The notes below the pieces were generated by a model. The model saw nothing but the letters and a program-made list of their open reading frames with translations. It was not told the DNA's origin and did no database searches. Below are positions 20,640 to 28,075 of a stretch of 38,540 bases of DNA, piece by piece. Where the stretch lies: NCBI RefSeq assembly GCF_017592475.1, contig NZ_JAGFNP010000016.1, forward strand, positions 99,350-137,889, given 5' to 3'. Made by a program: the position numbers and the translations under genes. Each line of letters begins with the position of its first letter. Within the stretch, counting starts at the first letter, position 1. The stretch comes from Glycomyces niveus. Lineage in GTDB: Bacteria > Actinomycetota > Actinomycetes > Mycobacteriales > Micromonosporaceae.

Positions 20640-21137
20640 CTAGTCGTTCTCGGTTCGGTAGCGGGCGGTCTTGGTGACCGGGTCGTAGAAGCCGGCCGGG
20701 GTGCGGAGGATGACGTTAATGCGGTTCCAGGCGTTGATCTGGGCGCACATCGCCACCAGGGCCGCGATCTGCTCGTCGTCGTAGTGCTTGCGCACCAGCT
20801 GCCAGGTCTCGTCGCTGACGCCGTGCGGGTTGTCCGCGATGCGGGCCGACTCCTCGGCCAGGGCGAGTGCGGCGCGCTCGGGTTCGGTGAAGGCCGGGGC
20901 CTCGCGCCAGACGGTGACCAGGTTGAGGCGCTCGGGGTCCTCGCCGGCGTGCACGGCGTCCTTGTAGTGCATGTCGACGCAGAATCCGCAGCCGTTGATC
21001 TGGCTGACCCGCAGTTTGAGCAGTTCCATGGTGGCGTGCGGGACCGGGCCGGTGTGGAACAGCTTCTCGTTGGCGAGCATGTGCTTGTAGTACTGCTTGG
21101 CGAACTCGGTCTCGGTGAAGGCGATTCGGGGTTCCAT
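20640..21137 (-). CDS. Carboxymuconolactone decarboxylase/AhpD-like protein (ECF41 partner)
   Basis: A 165-residue all-helical protein with the AhpD-like CxxC: NGCGFCVDMHYKDAV (C50, C53 and H57), a thiol pair with a nearby His that can reduce peroxide or act in decarboxylase-like chemistry. Other family marks are LLKLRVSQING (39-49) and ERAALALAEE; about 165 residues is the usual single-domain length. The start ATG (21137) follows AAAGGAACC. The gene lies 12 bases downstream of the ECF41 sigma factor, the typical genome partner (COE gene) of this sigma group and its likely target, sharing the sigma promoter. Substrate unknown; oxidative-stress related action is inferred. Confidence 0.88.
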   Translation of the reverse strand: MEPRIAFTETEFAKQYYKHMLANEKLFHTGPVPHATMELLKLRVSQINGCGFCVDMHYKDAVHAGEDPERLNLVTVWREAPAFTEPERAALALAEESARIADNPHGVSDETWQLVRKHYDDEQIAALVAMCAQINAWNRINVILRTPAGFYDPVTKTARYRTEND

Positions 21138-21149
21138 GGCGGTTCCTTT

Positions 21150-22073
21150 CTACTGTTCGGCCCGGGTGATGCGCAGGCCGGCGAACTTCTGGGGATTGCG
21201 GAGGTAGTCGATGGTGGTGATGCGGCCGTCTTCGATGCCGAGGGCGATGACGCCGTCGACGATCCCGCCGCCCACGGTGACCAGGGCGGGGCTGCCGTTG
21301 ATGGTGATCGGGCGGTGGCTGCGGTCGGCGTACTTGCCGGAGACGCCGATGAGGAAGCGGGCGACCTTGTCCGCGCCGCGGATCGGGTTGCGGGCGGCCC
21401 TGACGAGCCCGCCGCCGTCTGAGGTGAGGACCGCGTCGGGGTCGAGGAGGCCGAGCAGGCCGTCGAGGTCGCCTGAGCGGGTGGCCTTCGAGAAGGCATC
21501 GACGACCGCGCGGTGCGCCTTCGGGTCGACGTCGAAGCGGGGCTGGCGCTGCTCGACGTGCTCGCGGGCGCGGCTGGCGAGTTTGCGGCAGGCCGCGGGC
21601 GTGCGGCCGAGCGCGGTGCCGACCTCGTCGAAGCTGAGGCCGAATACGTCATGGAGGACGAACGCGGCGCGCTCGGCCGGGCTCAGGGTCTCGAGGACGA
21701 CGAGCATCGCCCACGACATGGAGTCGGCGAGGCTCACCGAGTCGGCCGGGTCCGGCGCGGTCTCGACCGGTTCGGGCAGCCACGGCCCGACGTAGGCCTC
21801 GCGGCGGGTGCGGGCGGCGCGGAGGACGTCGAGGGCCAGGCGGGAGGTGGTGGTGACGAGCCAGCCGGTGAGGTCCTCGATCTCGTCGATCTCGGTGCGC
21901 TGGAGCCGGATCCAGGCGTCCTGGACGACGTCTTCGGCTTCGGCGACCGAGCCGAGGAGCCCGTAGGCGACGCCGAAGAGGCGGGGCCGCAGCTCCTCGA
22001 AGTGCGCGAGCGCGCGGTTCGCGGGAGGCGCCTCGGCGGGTGCCTCGGTGTGGTGCGCTTCCGTTCGGTTCAT
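21150..22073 (-). CDS. ECF41-type sigma factor with SnoaL-like C-terminus
   Basis: A 307-residue extracytoplasmic-function sigma factor. Sigma region 2 is at about 20-85 (LRPRLFGVAYGLLGSVAEAEDVVQDAWIRLQR), region 4 about 130-185 (LSPAERAAFVLHDVFGLSFDEVGTALGRTPAACRKLASRAREHV), then a C-terminal NTF2/SnoaL-like domain (about 195-300), typical of ECF41, in which it controls activity in place of an anti-sigma factor. The ECF41 mark SDGGGLV appears in it. The start ATG (22073) lies 8 bases after CGTC of a perfect TGTCACA-N16-CGTC promoter, so the mRNA would be leaderless; an in-frame ATG at 22092 would fall inside the promoter. Likely transcribes its own operon. Confidence 0.92.
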   Translation of the reverse strand: MNRTEAHHTEAPAEAPPANRALAHFEELRPRLFGVAYGLLGSVAEAEDVVQDAWIRLQRTEIDEIEDLTGWLVTTTSRLALDVLRAARTRREAYVGPWLPEPVETAPDPADSVSLADSMSWAMLVVLETLSPAERAAFVLHDVFGLSFDEVGTALGRTPAACRKLASRAREHVEQRQPRFDVDPKAHRAVVDAFSKATRSGDLDGLLGLLDPDAVLTSDGGGLVRAARNPIRGADKVARFLIGVSGKYADRSHRPITINGSPALVTVGGGIVDGVIALGIEDGRITTIDYLRNPQKFAGLRITRAEQ

Positions 22074-22081
22074 GCGAGGAG

Positions 22082-22108
22082 GACGGGGCATGGTCCAAGA
22101 GTGTGACA
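22082..22108 (-). promoter_or_regulatory. ECF41-type autoregulated promoter
   Basis: On the minus strand TGTCACA (22108-22102), a 16-base spacer and CGTC (22085-22082) match the published ECF41 promoter pattern TGTCACA-N16-CGTC exactly, directly before the sigma-factor gene. Confidence 0.8.
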
Positions 22109-22163
22109 TCAGATCGCAGATTGTGACCGTCATCTCACTGAACTCGTAGGGCAGACTGGTGGC

Positions 22164-22811
22164 GTGTTCTCGAACCTCTCGGCGCAGTGGCGCCGCCGCC
22201 TGCGCGTCGCGGTCGTCGTGTGGGCGGTGCTGCTGGTCGCGCTCGCGTTCGCGGGGTCGCGCGCGACCGTGCGCGAGCAGGTCGACGCCGCCGAGGCCCG
22301 GGGGCTGCTCGACGCCGTGATCGGCGAGGCCGCGGCCGGCTTCACGGGCGCGGCCGTGCTCGCCGTCGGCCCGCTCACCTGGGAGGCGTGCGACGTGACC
22401 CCGGTCCGGGCGGGCCTGTCGCTCGAGCGGACGCTCCAGGTGTCGGGCGCGACGGTCGACGATGTCGAGGCGCTGGCCGACCGGTTCGCGATGCGGGTCT
22501 TGACGAGCGAGGCCGACGGCGCCTCGTGGTCCGGGGAGACCGCGGACTTCATCGACGTCCGCATCACCGCCCCGGCGGCCGACCCGCCCGGCGGCCGCTG
22601 GGCCGAACCCGTTGCGGTACAGGCGATCAGCGGCTGCAGGCCGCTCGAGGCGCCGGTCGGGTCCTTCACCCCCGACCCTCCCGCCGAGGCGACGGAGACC
22701 TGGACGTACGGTTCGATCGACTGCCCGGGCGGCGAGCGCCTCTCGAGCTGGACGGAACCGGTCGAGGCCCAACCCCTGCGCGTCCACGAGACCACCGGCG
22801 GCTGCGCCTGA
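22164..22811 (+). CDS. Membrane-anchored extracytoplasmic protein, unknown
   Basis: A 215-residue protein, not recognised. A hydrophobic helix (about 14-31, VAVVVWAVLLVALAFAGS) after a basic N-terminus (WRRRLR) makes it a single-pass anchored or signal-anchored protein. The outside part has four Cys (WEACDVT, SGCRP, SIDCPG, GGCA) that could form two disulfides; YGSIDCPGGERLSS and the terminal TTGGCA are notable. The start GTG (22164) has no good Shine-Dalgarno site; CGTAGGGC upstream may be a -10 element of a short leader. It converges on nuoD with 15 bases between. Confidence 0.65.
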   Translation: MFSNLSAQWRRRLRVAVVVWAVLLVALAFAGSRATVREQVDAAEARGLLDAVIGEAAAGFTGAAVLAVGPLTWEACDVTPVRAGLSLERTLQVSGATVDDVEALADRFAMRVLTSEADGASWSGETADFIDVRITAPAADPPGGRWAEPVAVQAISGCRPLEAPVGSFTPDPPAEATETWTYGSIDCPGGERLSSWTEPVEAQPLRVHETTGGCA

Positions 22812-22826
22812 CGCTGCGGGCCCCGC

Positions 22827-23969
22827 TCACTTGTCGATGTCCCCCACCACGAAGAACATCGAGCCGAGGATCGCGATCATGTCCGGGATCAGGCACCCCG
22901 TCATCAAGGTCGCCAGCGCCTGCACGTTCGCGTAGGAAGCGGTGCGGAGTTTGAGCCGCCATGGGGTCTTCTCGCCGCGGCTCACCAGGTAGTAGCCGTT
23001 GGCGCCCAGCGGGTTCTCGGTCCACACGTAGGTCTCGCCGGCCGGAGGCTTGAAGATCTTCGGCTGCTTCACGTTCACGGGGCCGTCGATGAGCGAGGCC
23101 TGCTCCAGGCACTGCCGGGCGAGGCCGATCGAGACGGTGACCTGGTCGAGGAGGCAGATGAACCGGGCGTAGCAGTCGCCTTCGGTGCCGAGGACGACCG
23201 GGACGTCGAGTTGGTCGTAGGCGAGGTAGGGCTCGTCGCGGCGCAGGTCGAAGTCGAGGCCGCTGGCGCGGGCGACCGGTCCGGTGACGCCGTAGGCGGC
23301 GGCGGTGGCGGCGTCGAGGATGCCGACGCCTTTGGTGCGGGCGGCGAAGATCTCGTTGTGCCGCAGGAGTTTGTCGAGGCGGGCCATGCCGGTCTCGACG
23401 TCGTCGAGGGCGCGGTGGGCGCGGCCTTCCCAGCCTGAGGGGACGTCGGCTTTGAGGCCGCCGACGCAGTTGTACATGTAGTGGATGCGGCCGCCGCTGG
23501 CCTCCTCCATGACGGCTTGGAGGCGTTCGCGTTCGGTGAAGGCGTAGAACATGGGGGTGATCGCGCCGATTTCGAGCGGGTACGAGCCGAGGAACATGAG
23601 GTGGTTGAGGATGCGGTTCATTTCGGCGAGCGCCATGCGCAGCCAGACGGCGCGTTCGGGGACTTCGACGCCGGCGAGGCGTTCGGCAGCGAGGGCGACG
23701 CCGAGTTCGGAAGAGAACGCCGAGAGCCAGTCGTGCCGGTTGGCGAGGAGCATGATCTGGCGGAAGTCGCGCACTTCGTAGAGTTTCTCGGCGCCGCGGT
23801 GCATGTAGCCGATGATCGGCTCGCATTCGGTGACGCGTTCGCCGTCGACGCGCAGGCGCAGGCGCAGGACGCCGTGGGTGGACGGGTGCTGCGGGCCGAT
23901 GTTGAGCACCATGTCGGCGGGTTCGGTGCCCGCTCCGACGCCGACGATCAGTTGCTGCCGCTCGCTCAC
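22827..23969 (-). CDS. nuoD: Stand-alone NADH-quinone oxidoreductase subunit D
   Basis: A 380-residue NuoD (49-kDa type subunit), the quinone-pocket subunit of complex I at the membrane-arm interface. Signatures: DMVLNIGPQHPSTHGVLRL (about 18-36, with the conserved quinone-site His of GPQHPSTHG), IIGYMHRGAEKLYE (about 49-62), NRILNHLMFLGSYPLEIGA (about 118-136), FAARTKGVGI and the C-terminal SYANVQALATLMTGCLIPDMIAILGSMFFVVGDID. It is shorter than a main-operon NuoD (about 430 residues), like the second NuoD of Streptomyces. GTG 23969 fits the family N-terminus. No other nuo gene is in the window, so it is an orphan second copy or part of a partial complex. The long upstream ORF extension is not coding. 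Confidence 0.9.
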   Translation of the reverse strand: MSERQQLIVGVGAGTEPADMVLNIGPQHPSTHGVLRLRLRVDGERVTECEPIIGYMHRGAEKLYEVRDFRQIMLLANRHDWLSAFSSELGVALAAERLAGVEVPERAVWLRMALAEMNRILNHLMFLGSYPLEIGAITPMFYAFTERERLQAVMEEASGGRIHYMYNCVGGLKADVPSGWEGRAHRALDDVETGMARLDKLLRHNEIFAARTKGVGILDAATAAAYGVTGPVARASGLDFDLRRDEPYLAYDQLDVPVVLGTEGDCYARFICLLDQVTVSIGLARQCLEQASLIDGPVNVKQPKIFKPPAGETYVWTENPLGANGYYLVSRGEKTPWRLKLRTASYANVQALATLMTGCLIPDMIAILGSMFFVVGDIDK

Positions 23970-24104
23970 GGTCCCATCGTCGCAGCTTCGGGGCCCTTGG
24001 GGAAGGGTCCGCCACGGCTGATCCGGCGGGAGGTTTCTCTGGCGTGTGTGGCGGCCTGCTGGCATTCTTGAGGGGCATCCGAGCATGGAGGTGTCGCGGA
24101 ATAT

Positions 24105-24545
24105 ATGGACCGGGATCATATGCGCGCGTCAGAGTCTGACCGGCAGATCGTGATGGAGCGGCTGCGGCAGGCGGTCGAGGAGGGCCGTCTCGACGTGCCC
24201 GAGTACCAGGACCGTGTGGACGCCGCCATGCAGGCGAAGGTGTATTCCGAGCTCGACGTGCTGCTCGCGGACCTGCAGCAGCTGCCGCCCCCGGGGTTTG
24301 CGGAGGCGGCGGTGGAGCCGACGACGGTGATGCCCGCTTCGCTGTCGAAGGCGAACCAGCAGTTGCGCGACAGTGCGAACGAAGGATCGCGGAAGTGGAA
24401 GATCGCGGGCGTCGCGGTGGGGATCGCGGCGGTGCTGGCGTTGATCCTGTTCGCGATCGCCCCGGAGATCTTCCTGTACTTCGCGATCGGGGTGCTGGTC
24501 ATCCTGGTCCTGTTCGTGGTCGCGGCCGTCGCCGGACTCTTCTGA
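24105..24545 (+). CDS. DUF1707 protein with two C-terminal membrane helices
   Basis: A 146-residue protein. Residues about 6-58 are a DUF1707 domain (MRASESDRQIVMERLRQAVEEGRLD, LDVLLADLQQLP). A linker follows, then two hydrophobic segments (about 100-117, IAGVAVGIAAVLALILFAIA, and 122-145, FLYFAIGVLVILVLFVVAAVAGLF) forming a membrane hairpin. GGAGGT lies 12 bases before ATG 24105; an in-frame ATG at 24120 begins at the usual MRAS and is an alternative start. It is 28 bases upstream of the SUKH-like gene, probably an operon. Function unknown; membrane anchoring of the DUF1707 part is inferred from the sequence. Confidence 0.82.
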   Translation: MDRDHMRASESDRQIVMERLRQAVEEGRLDVPEYQDRVDAAMQAKVYSELDVLLADLQQLPPPGFAEAAVEPTTVMPASLSKANQQLRDSANEGSRKWKIAGVAVGIAAVLALILFAIAPEIFLYFAIGVLVILVLFVVAAVAGLF

Positions 24546-24573
24546 CCCCTCGAAGCCGAGCAAGGGAAACACT

Positions 24574-25110
24574 GTGCCCGACAAAGCCGCTTTTCTGCAG
24601 GCCTGGGAGCCCGACAACACGGTCCCGTACCCGCGGGCCGCGTGGATGGCCGAGTACGCCGCCCCCGCCGCTTCCTACCCCGAGGTCGACTTCCTGCCGA
24701 TCGACATGTCGGTGGTGTACACGGCGTATCTCGAAGACGCCCGGTTCGACCTGTACTCCCGGATCGATCTCGACATGGGCCGGGACGGCAAGCTCGCGCT
24801 CGCCGTGGTCGGCGCGGTGCCGGCCGACAAGGACGAGATGCTGTTCTGCCTCGACACCGGCAGCGGCCGGATCCTCCTCCTCGGCGTCGGCGACGGCACG
24901 CTCGAGCTCGTGAACTCGACGTTCAAGGCGCTCACCGAGTTCCTGTACCACTTCGCGCGCTTCATCGACGCCGACACGGGCGGCGCGGGCCGGGCGCTGC
25001 GCGCGAAGGACTTGCGCGCCAAGCTGAAGTCGATCGACCCGGAGGCGCTGGCCGACCGGGAGTCGTGGTGGTCGATCGCTTTGATGCAGTTGGAGGGCAC
25101 GAAGGGCTAG
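24574..25110 (+). CDS. SUKH-4-like immunity protein
   Basis: A 178-residue soluble protein resembling SUKH-4 immunity proteins. Family-like segments: NTVPYPRAAW (15-24), VVYTAYLEDA (47-56), VVGAVPADKDEMLFCLDTGSGRI (78-100), VNSTFKALTEFLYHFARFIDADT (about 113-135) and SWWSIALMQLEG at the end. The protein at 26964 shares this order (paralogue, about one third identity by eye). It stands without any nearby toxin and follows a DUF1707 gene, so it may be an orphan immunity gene guarding against toxins of other strains. Not catalytic: SUKH proteins bind toxin domains. ATG or GTG choice: GTG at 24574 with AGCAAGGG upstream. Confidence 0.78.
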   Translation: MPDKAAFLQAWEPDNTVPYPRAAWMAEYAAPAASYPEVDFLPIDMSVVYTAYLEDARFDLYSRIDLDMGRDGKLALAVVGAVPADKDEMLFCLDTGSGRILLLGVGDGTLELVNSTFKALTEFLYHFARFIDADTGGAGRALRAKDLRAKLKSIDPEALADRESWWSIALMQLEGTKG

Positions 25111-25183
25111 CTGCTGGGCGGCTTCCCGCGGTCCGGTTCGAAGTTCGTCAGGTGAGGTCTGGGCACCCGACTCCCCGAACTTG

Positions 25184-25206
25184 TGACTGATATGCCATTC
25201 TAGTCA
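25184..25206. promoter_or_regulatory. Palindromic operator candidate for the TetR-family gene
   Basis: TGACT-N3-ATG-C-CAT-N3-AGTCA is a 23-base palindrome centred 40 bases before the regulator start at 25235. TetR-family regulators usually bind such a site over their own promoter. Confidence 0.55.
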
Positions 25207-25234
25207 TGAGTTTGATCGACGAGCGGAGGCCGGC

Positions 25235-25951
25235 GTGGCTCGGACACAGCGTGCGGACCTGCATCAGCGGGCGGATGCGATCTTGGATGCAGCGGCCGAG
25301 CTACTGGCGAGCGTCGAGCCGCGTGAGCTGCGGATCGATGAAGTAGCGCGGCGTGCCGGGGTCGGGAAGGGCACGGTCTACCTGCATTGGGCGAGCCGTG
25401 AGCACCTGGTGCTGGCCGTGGCCGCTCGTGAGGCCGTTGCGATGCTCGGGACGATCATCGATGCCGTCCGCGCCGATCCGGCCGAGGCCGCCCTGCACCG
25501 CTACATGCGGCGGCACTTCCTGGAGGCTTCGCGGCGTCCGATCTTGAAGCGCGTCTTCATCACCCAGCCTGACGAGCTCAGCGCCTTGGCCGAGCATCCG
25601 GCGCGGTCGCAGTTGGCCGCGACGAAGCGTCTCGCCACTCGGCAGCATCTTGCGGCCCTGCGCACGCATCGGCTCCTGCGAACGGGAGTGGATCTGGGCG
25701 AAGTCGACTATGCGATGCAAGCCGTCGCGTACGGGTTCTTCGCTTCAGCGCCGTTCCTGGCTCCGGGCGATGGCTCCTTTTCGCTCGAGTACCAGGCGGA
25801 CCGGCTCGCAGCGATCATCCAGCGCTCGTTCGAGCCTTCCAGGGAGCCCGCGATCAAGCGCTACGCGGCCGCGGCTCCGCAAGTCGTCGACGCGTTCGAG
25901 CTGCTGCGGGAGGCGTTCCGTCGCACCGCATACGGGTCCGCAGCCGACTGA
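25235..25951 (+). CDS. TetR/AcrR-family transcriptional regulator
   Basis: A 238-residue regulator. The N-terminal helix-turn-helix is clear: ADAILDAAAELLASVEPRELRIDEVARRAGVGKGTVYLHWASREHLVLAVA (about 12-62), with GVGKGTVYLHW as the recognition helix. The C-terminal part (about 70-230) is helical and ligand-binding, unlike known subfamilies. GTG 25235 follows GGAGG by 5 bases. A palindrome just upstream suggests autoregulation. The VOC-family gene follows after 29 bases and is a likely target, coregulated in one operon; the inducer is unknown. Confidence 0.9.
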   Translation: MARTQRADLHQRADAILDAAAELLASVEPRELRIDEVARRAGVGKGTVYLHWASREHLVLAVAAREAVAMLGTIIDAVRADPAEAALHRYMRRHFLEASRRPILKRVFITQPDELSALAEHPARSQLAATKRLATRQHLAALRTHRLLRTGVDLGEVDYAMQAVAYGFFASAPFLAPGDGSFSLEYQADRLAAIIQRSFEPSREPAIKRYAAAAPQVVDAFELLREAFRRTAYGSAAD

Positions 25952-25980
25952 ATCGGTGCTGATCAGAAAGGTCCACCCTC

Positions 25981-26958
25981 ATGACTGCCAACGACATCAC
26001 CGGGATCCATCACGTCGGCCTCGTCGTCCGCGACCTCGGTGCCGCGATCGCGACGTTCCGGGGCTTGGGCTTCAACGTCGCTCCACCGGCGTATCCCGCG
26101 CTCCCGCCGGCGCCCGGGGCCGAGCCCGAGCCGATCGGCGCGGGGAACACGCATGCCGACTTCCCGCGCAGCTTCGTCGAGCTGCTCGCCGCCGCCCCCG
26201 AGGATCGGGAACGGCTTCCTGCCGGCGCTGTCCTGACCCCGTTGCAACTGCCCGACGATCAGTTGGAGGCCGCGCGGAACGCGATGCGGCACACCGTTGC
26301 GGGCCTCATCGGGCGACTCGACCGGTTCGAGGGCGCGCATATCCTCGTCTTCGCCAGCGCCGACGCCGAGCTCACCGCTGAGCGGCTCGACGCCTCCGGT
26401 CTCGCCCACACGGGGGCCCGGCCTGCGCAGCGGCCGATCGCCACCGCCGACGGCACCCGGCTCGAAGCGATCAAGTACCTCGAGATCCATGCGGAGGACG
26501 CGGCGGGGCCTGCCGCGATGCTTCCTGAAGGGCGCGTTGGCGTCGCGCAGGACGCTCCGGCCGCCGTCCTCGATGCGCAGATCGGTCTCGAGCATGCGAA
26601 CGGCGCGGTCGCGCTTGCCGAGGTCGTCCTCTGCGTCGACGGCCTCGAGGCTGCGATCGACCGGTATGAGCGGTACCTCGGGGTTCGGGGTGAGAGCAGT
26701 GGCGATGCCGCTGTCTTCGACTTCGGGGGCAGTGCGCTCACCGTGACCGCTCCATCGGCGTTCGCGGACCGGTTCCCCGGGGAACGGGCGCCTGTGGCGC
26801 CCTCCCTCTGCGCTTATGCCGTCGAGGTCGTCGATCTCGCTGCGACCGAGCGGTTCTTGCGCGGCCGGGGCGTCGGGGTGCGGACGGCAGCCGGCGGGGA
26901 GCCGTTCGTTCCCGGCGCGGCCGCGCACGGCGCCGCGATCCTGTTCCGGCAGGCCTGA
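25981..26958 (+). CDS. VOC-superfamily (glyoxalase-like) protein
   Basis: A 325-residue vicinal-oxygen-chelate protein with two halves. The first starts ITGIHHVGLVVRDLGAAIATFRGLGF (about 6-31) and later has GAGNTHADFPRSFVELLAAAP; the second starts LAEVVLCVDGLEAAIDRYERYLGV (about 212-235). IHHVGLVV supplies the metal-type His; RSFVELL and KYLEIHAEDA supply further strands. Such two-domain proteins bind or convert small aromatic or thiol compounds, sometimes as antibiotic-resistance sequestering proteins. AAAGG lies about 10 bases before ATG 25981. It is co-directional with the TetR gene and likely under its control. The substrate cannot be told. Confidence 0.85.
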   Translation: MTANDITGIHHVGLVVRDLGAAIATFRGLGFNVAPPAYPALPPAPGAEPEPIGAGNTHADFPRSFVELLAAAPEDRERLPAGAVLTPLQLPDDQLEAARNAMRHTVAGLIGRLDRFEGAHILVFASADAELTAERLDASGLAHTGARPAQRPIATADGTRLEAIKYLEIHAEDAAGPAAMLPEGRVGVAQDAPAAVLDAQIGLEHANGAVALAEVVLCVDGLEAAIDRYERYLGVRGESSGDAAVFDFGGSALTVTAPSAFADRFPGERAPVAPSLCAYAVEVVDLAATERFLRGRGVGVRTAAGGEPFVPGAAAHGAAILFRQA

Positions 26959-26963
26959 TCCCG

Positions 26964-27485
26964 CTAGGAGGTGAGCTGGTCGAAGACCAGGGGCCACCAG
27001 GCGCCTTGGGCGAAGGCGTTGGGGTCCAGGCGGGTCAGGATCTCGCGGAGGGAGGTCGCGCGGGCGGCGCGGCCCTGTTTGCCTTCGTCGGCGTTGACGA
27101 ACTGCTGGAAGTGGTAGAGGAACTCGATGAAGCAGCGGTAGTTGGAGTTGACGGCCTGGACGTCGCGGGGGTTGGTCTGGTCGAGCTGGACGATGTCGCC
27201 GGTGGCGGGGTCGAGGGCGTAGAGGAGGTTCTTGTCGTCCTCGACGGCGCCGACGACGATGAGGCGGAGGTCGACCGAGCCGTCTTCGGTGCCGAGGCTG
27301 ATCTCGTCGTAGAGGCCGGGGCTGCCGGTGAGGTAGGCGGTGTAGACGACTTCGACGTCGAGGGGCACTTCGTCGCCCTCGGGGAGGGCGCCGGCGGGGA
27401 AGCCGTCGGCGAGCCAGTCCTCGCGGGGATACGGGATGAGTTCGTCTTCGGTCCACAGTGCTGCGTACTTCGCTGCCGCGGGCAT
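26964..27485 (-). CDS. SUKH-4-like immunity protein (toxin-operon member)
   Basis: A 173-residue paralogue of the protein at 24574: ELIPYPREDW (about 15-24), VVYTAYLTGS, VVGAVEDDKNLLYALDPATGDIVQL, VNSNYRCFIEFLYHFQQFVNADEGKQG and a WWPLVF end. It is the last gene of the minus-strand toxin operon, 48 bases after the other immunity-like gene; GAGGAGA precedes ATG 27485. By context it should neutralise a nuclease-type toxin by direct binding in the cytoplasm. Two immunity-like genes behind one toxin suggest either an added orphan or two toxin variants. Confidence 0.8.
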   Translation of the reverse strand: MPAAAKYAALWTEDELIPYPREDWLADGFPAGALPEGDEVPLDVEVVYTAYLTGSPGLYDEISLGTEDGSVDLRLIVVGAVEDDKNLLYALDPATGDIVQLDQTNPRDVQAVNSNYRCFIEFLYHFQQFVNADEGKQGRAARATSLREILTRLDPNAFAQGAWWPLVFDQLTS

Positions 27486-27533
27486 ACGGGTCTCCTCAGG
27501 TCAGGGGTGCGTTCGGGTTGCGGGACAGGGGGT

Positions 27534-28061
27534 TCAGGCGAAGCCGAGGGCTTCGATGAGGAGGCGCCACTCGTCCTCCTCCTCGTCCTCGGGGGTCTGG
27601 TAGCCGCCCGCGAGGTCGATGAGCTCCCGGTAGCGCGGGCCGAACAGGAACGCGTCGGCGAACGCGACCGGGTTCGGCGCGATGGGTTCGGTCGGGAGCG
27701 GCGCGCCCTGCTCGACCGCCTCGATGAGGGCGTCGGCGTCGAGCAGGTGCACCGCGCCGGTCGCGGTGTCGGCGCACAGCGCGAAGCTGTAGCAGACGTT
27801 GCCGAACTGGACGAGGCCCGGGACGGGGTCGTGCAGGTCCCCCGCCCCTTTCTTGTCGAGTTCGGCCAGGACGTCCTCGGCGGGGAGGACGTCGATGAGG
27901 CCCATGCGGGTGCTCAGGCCGTCGAAGTGCCGGTACAGGTCGGCGAGCGCGGGCGGCAGGCCCTCGGTCTCGACGGGTTCGCCGAGCTCGTGGGCCCAGC
28001 CGTTGCGTTCGAGCTCCCCCATGCGGGGGCGGACGAGCGCGACCTTCGCGGCGAGTTCCAT
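27534..28061 (-). CDS. SMI1/KNR4 (SUKH)-like immunity protein
   Basis: A 175-residue acidic soluble protein. EGLPPALADLYRHFDGLSTRMGLIDVLPAEDVLAEL (about 33-68) and FGNVCYSFALCADTATGAVHLLDAD (about 85-109) follow the SMI1/KNR4 (SUKH) pattern of polymorphic-toxin immunity proteins; the acidic EDEEEDEW tail near the C-terminus is a good match for a basic nuclease toxin. It directly follows the toxin gene with 14 bases between (AAAGGACC ribosome site), the normal place of a cognate immunity gene. Family assignment is by eye and moderate. Confidence 0.72.
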   Translation of the reverse strand: MELAAKVALVRPRMGELERNGWAHELGEPVETEGLPPALADLYRHFDGLSTRMGLIDVLPAEDVLAELDKKGAGDLHDPVPGLVQFGNVCYSFALCADTATGAVHLLDADALIEAVEQGAPLPTEPIAPNPVAFADAFLFGPRYRELIDLAGGYQTPEDEEEDEWRLLIEALGFA

Positions 28062-28075
28062 CGCGGTTGGTCCTT

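Noticed and set aside
22101..22140. CRP-like TGTGA...TCAC site before the sigma-factor gene
   Set aside because: The half-site spacing is 8 instead of 6, and the sequence is explained by the ECF41 promoter motif.
23970..24119. N-terminal extension of NuoD
   Set aside because: The extension does not resemble NuoD; GTG 23969 fits the family start.
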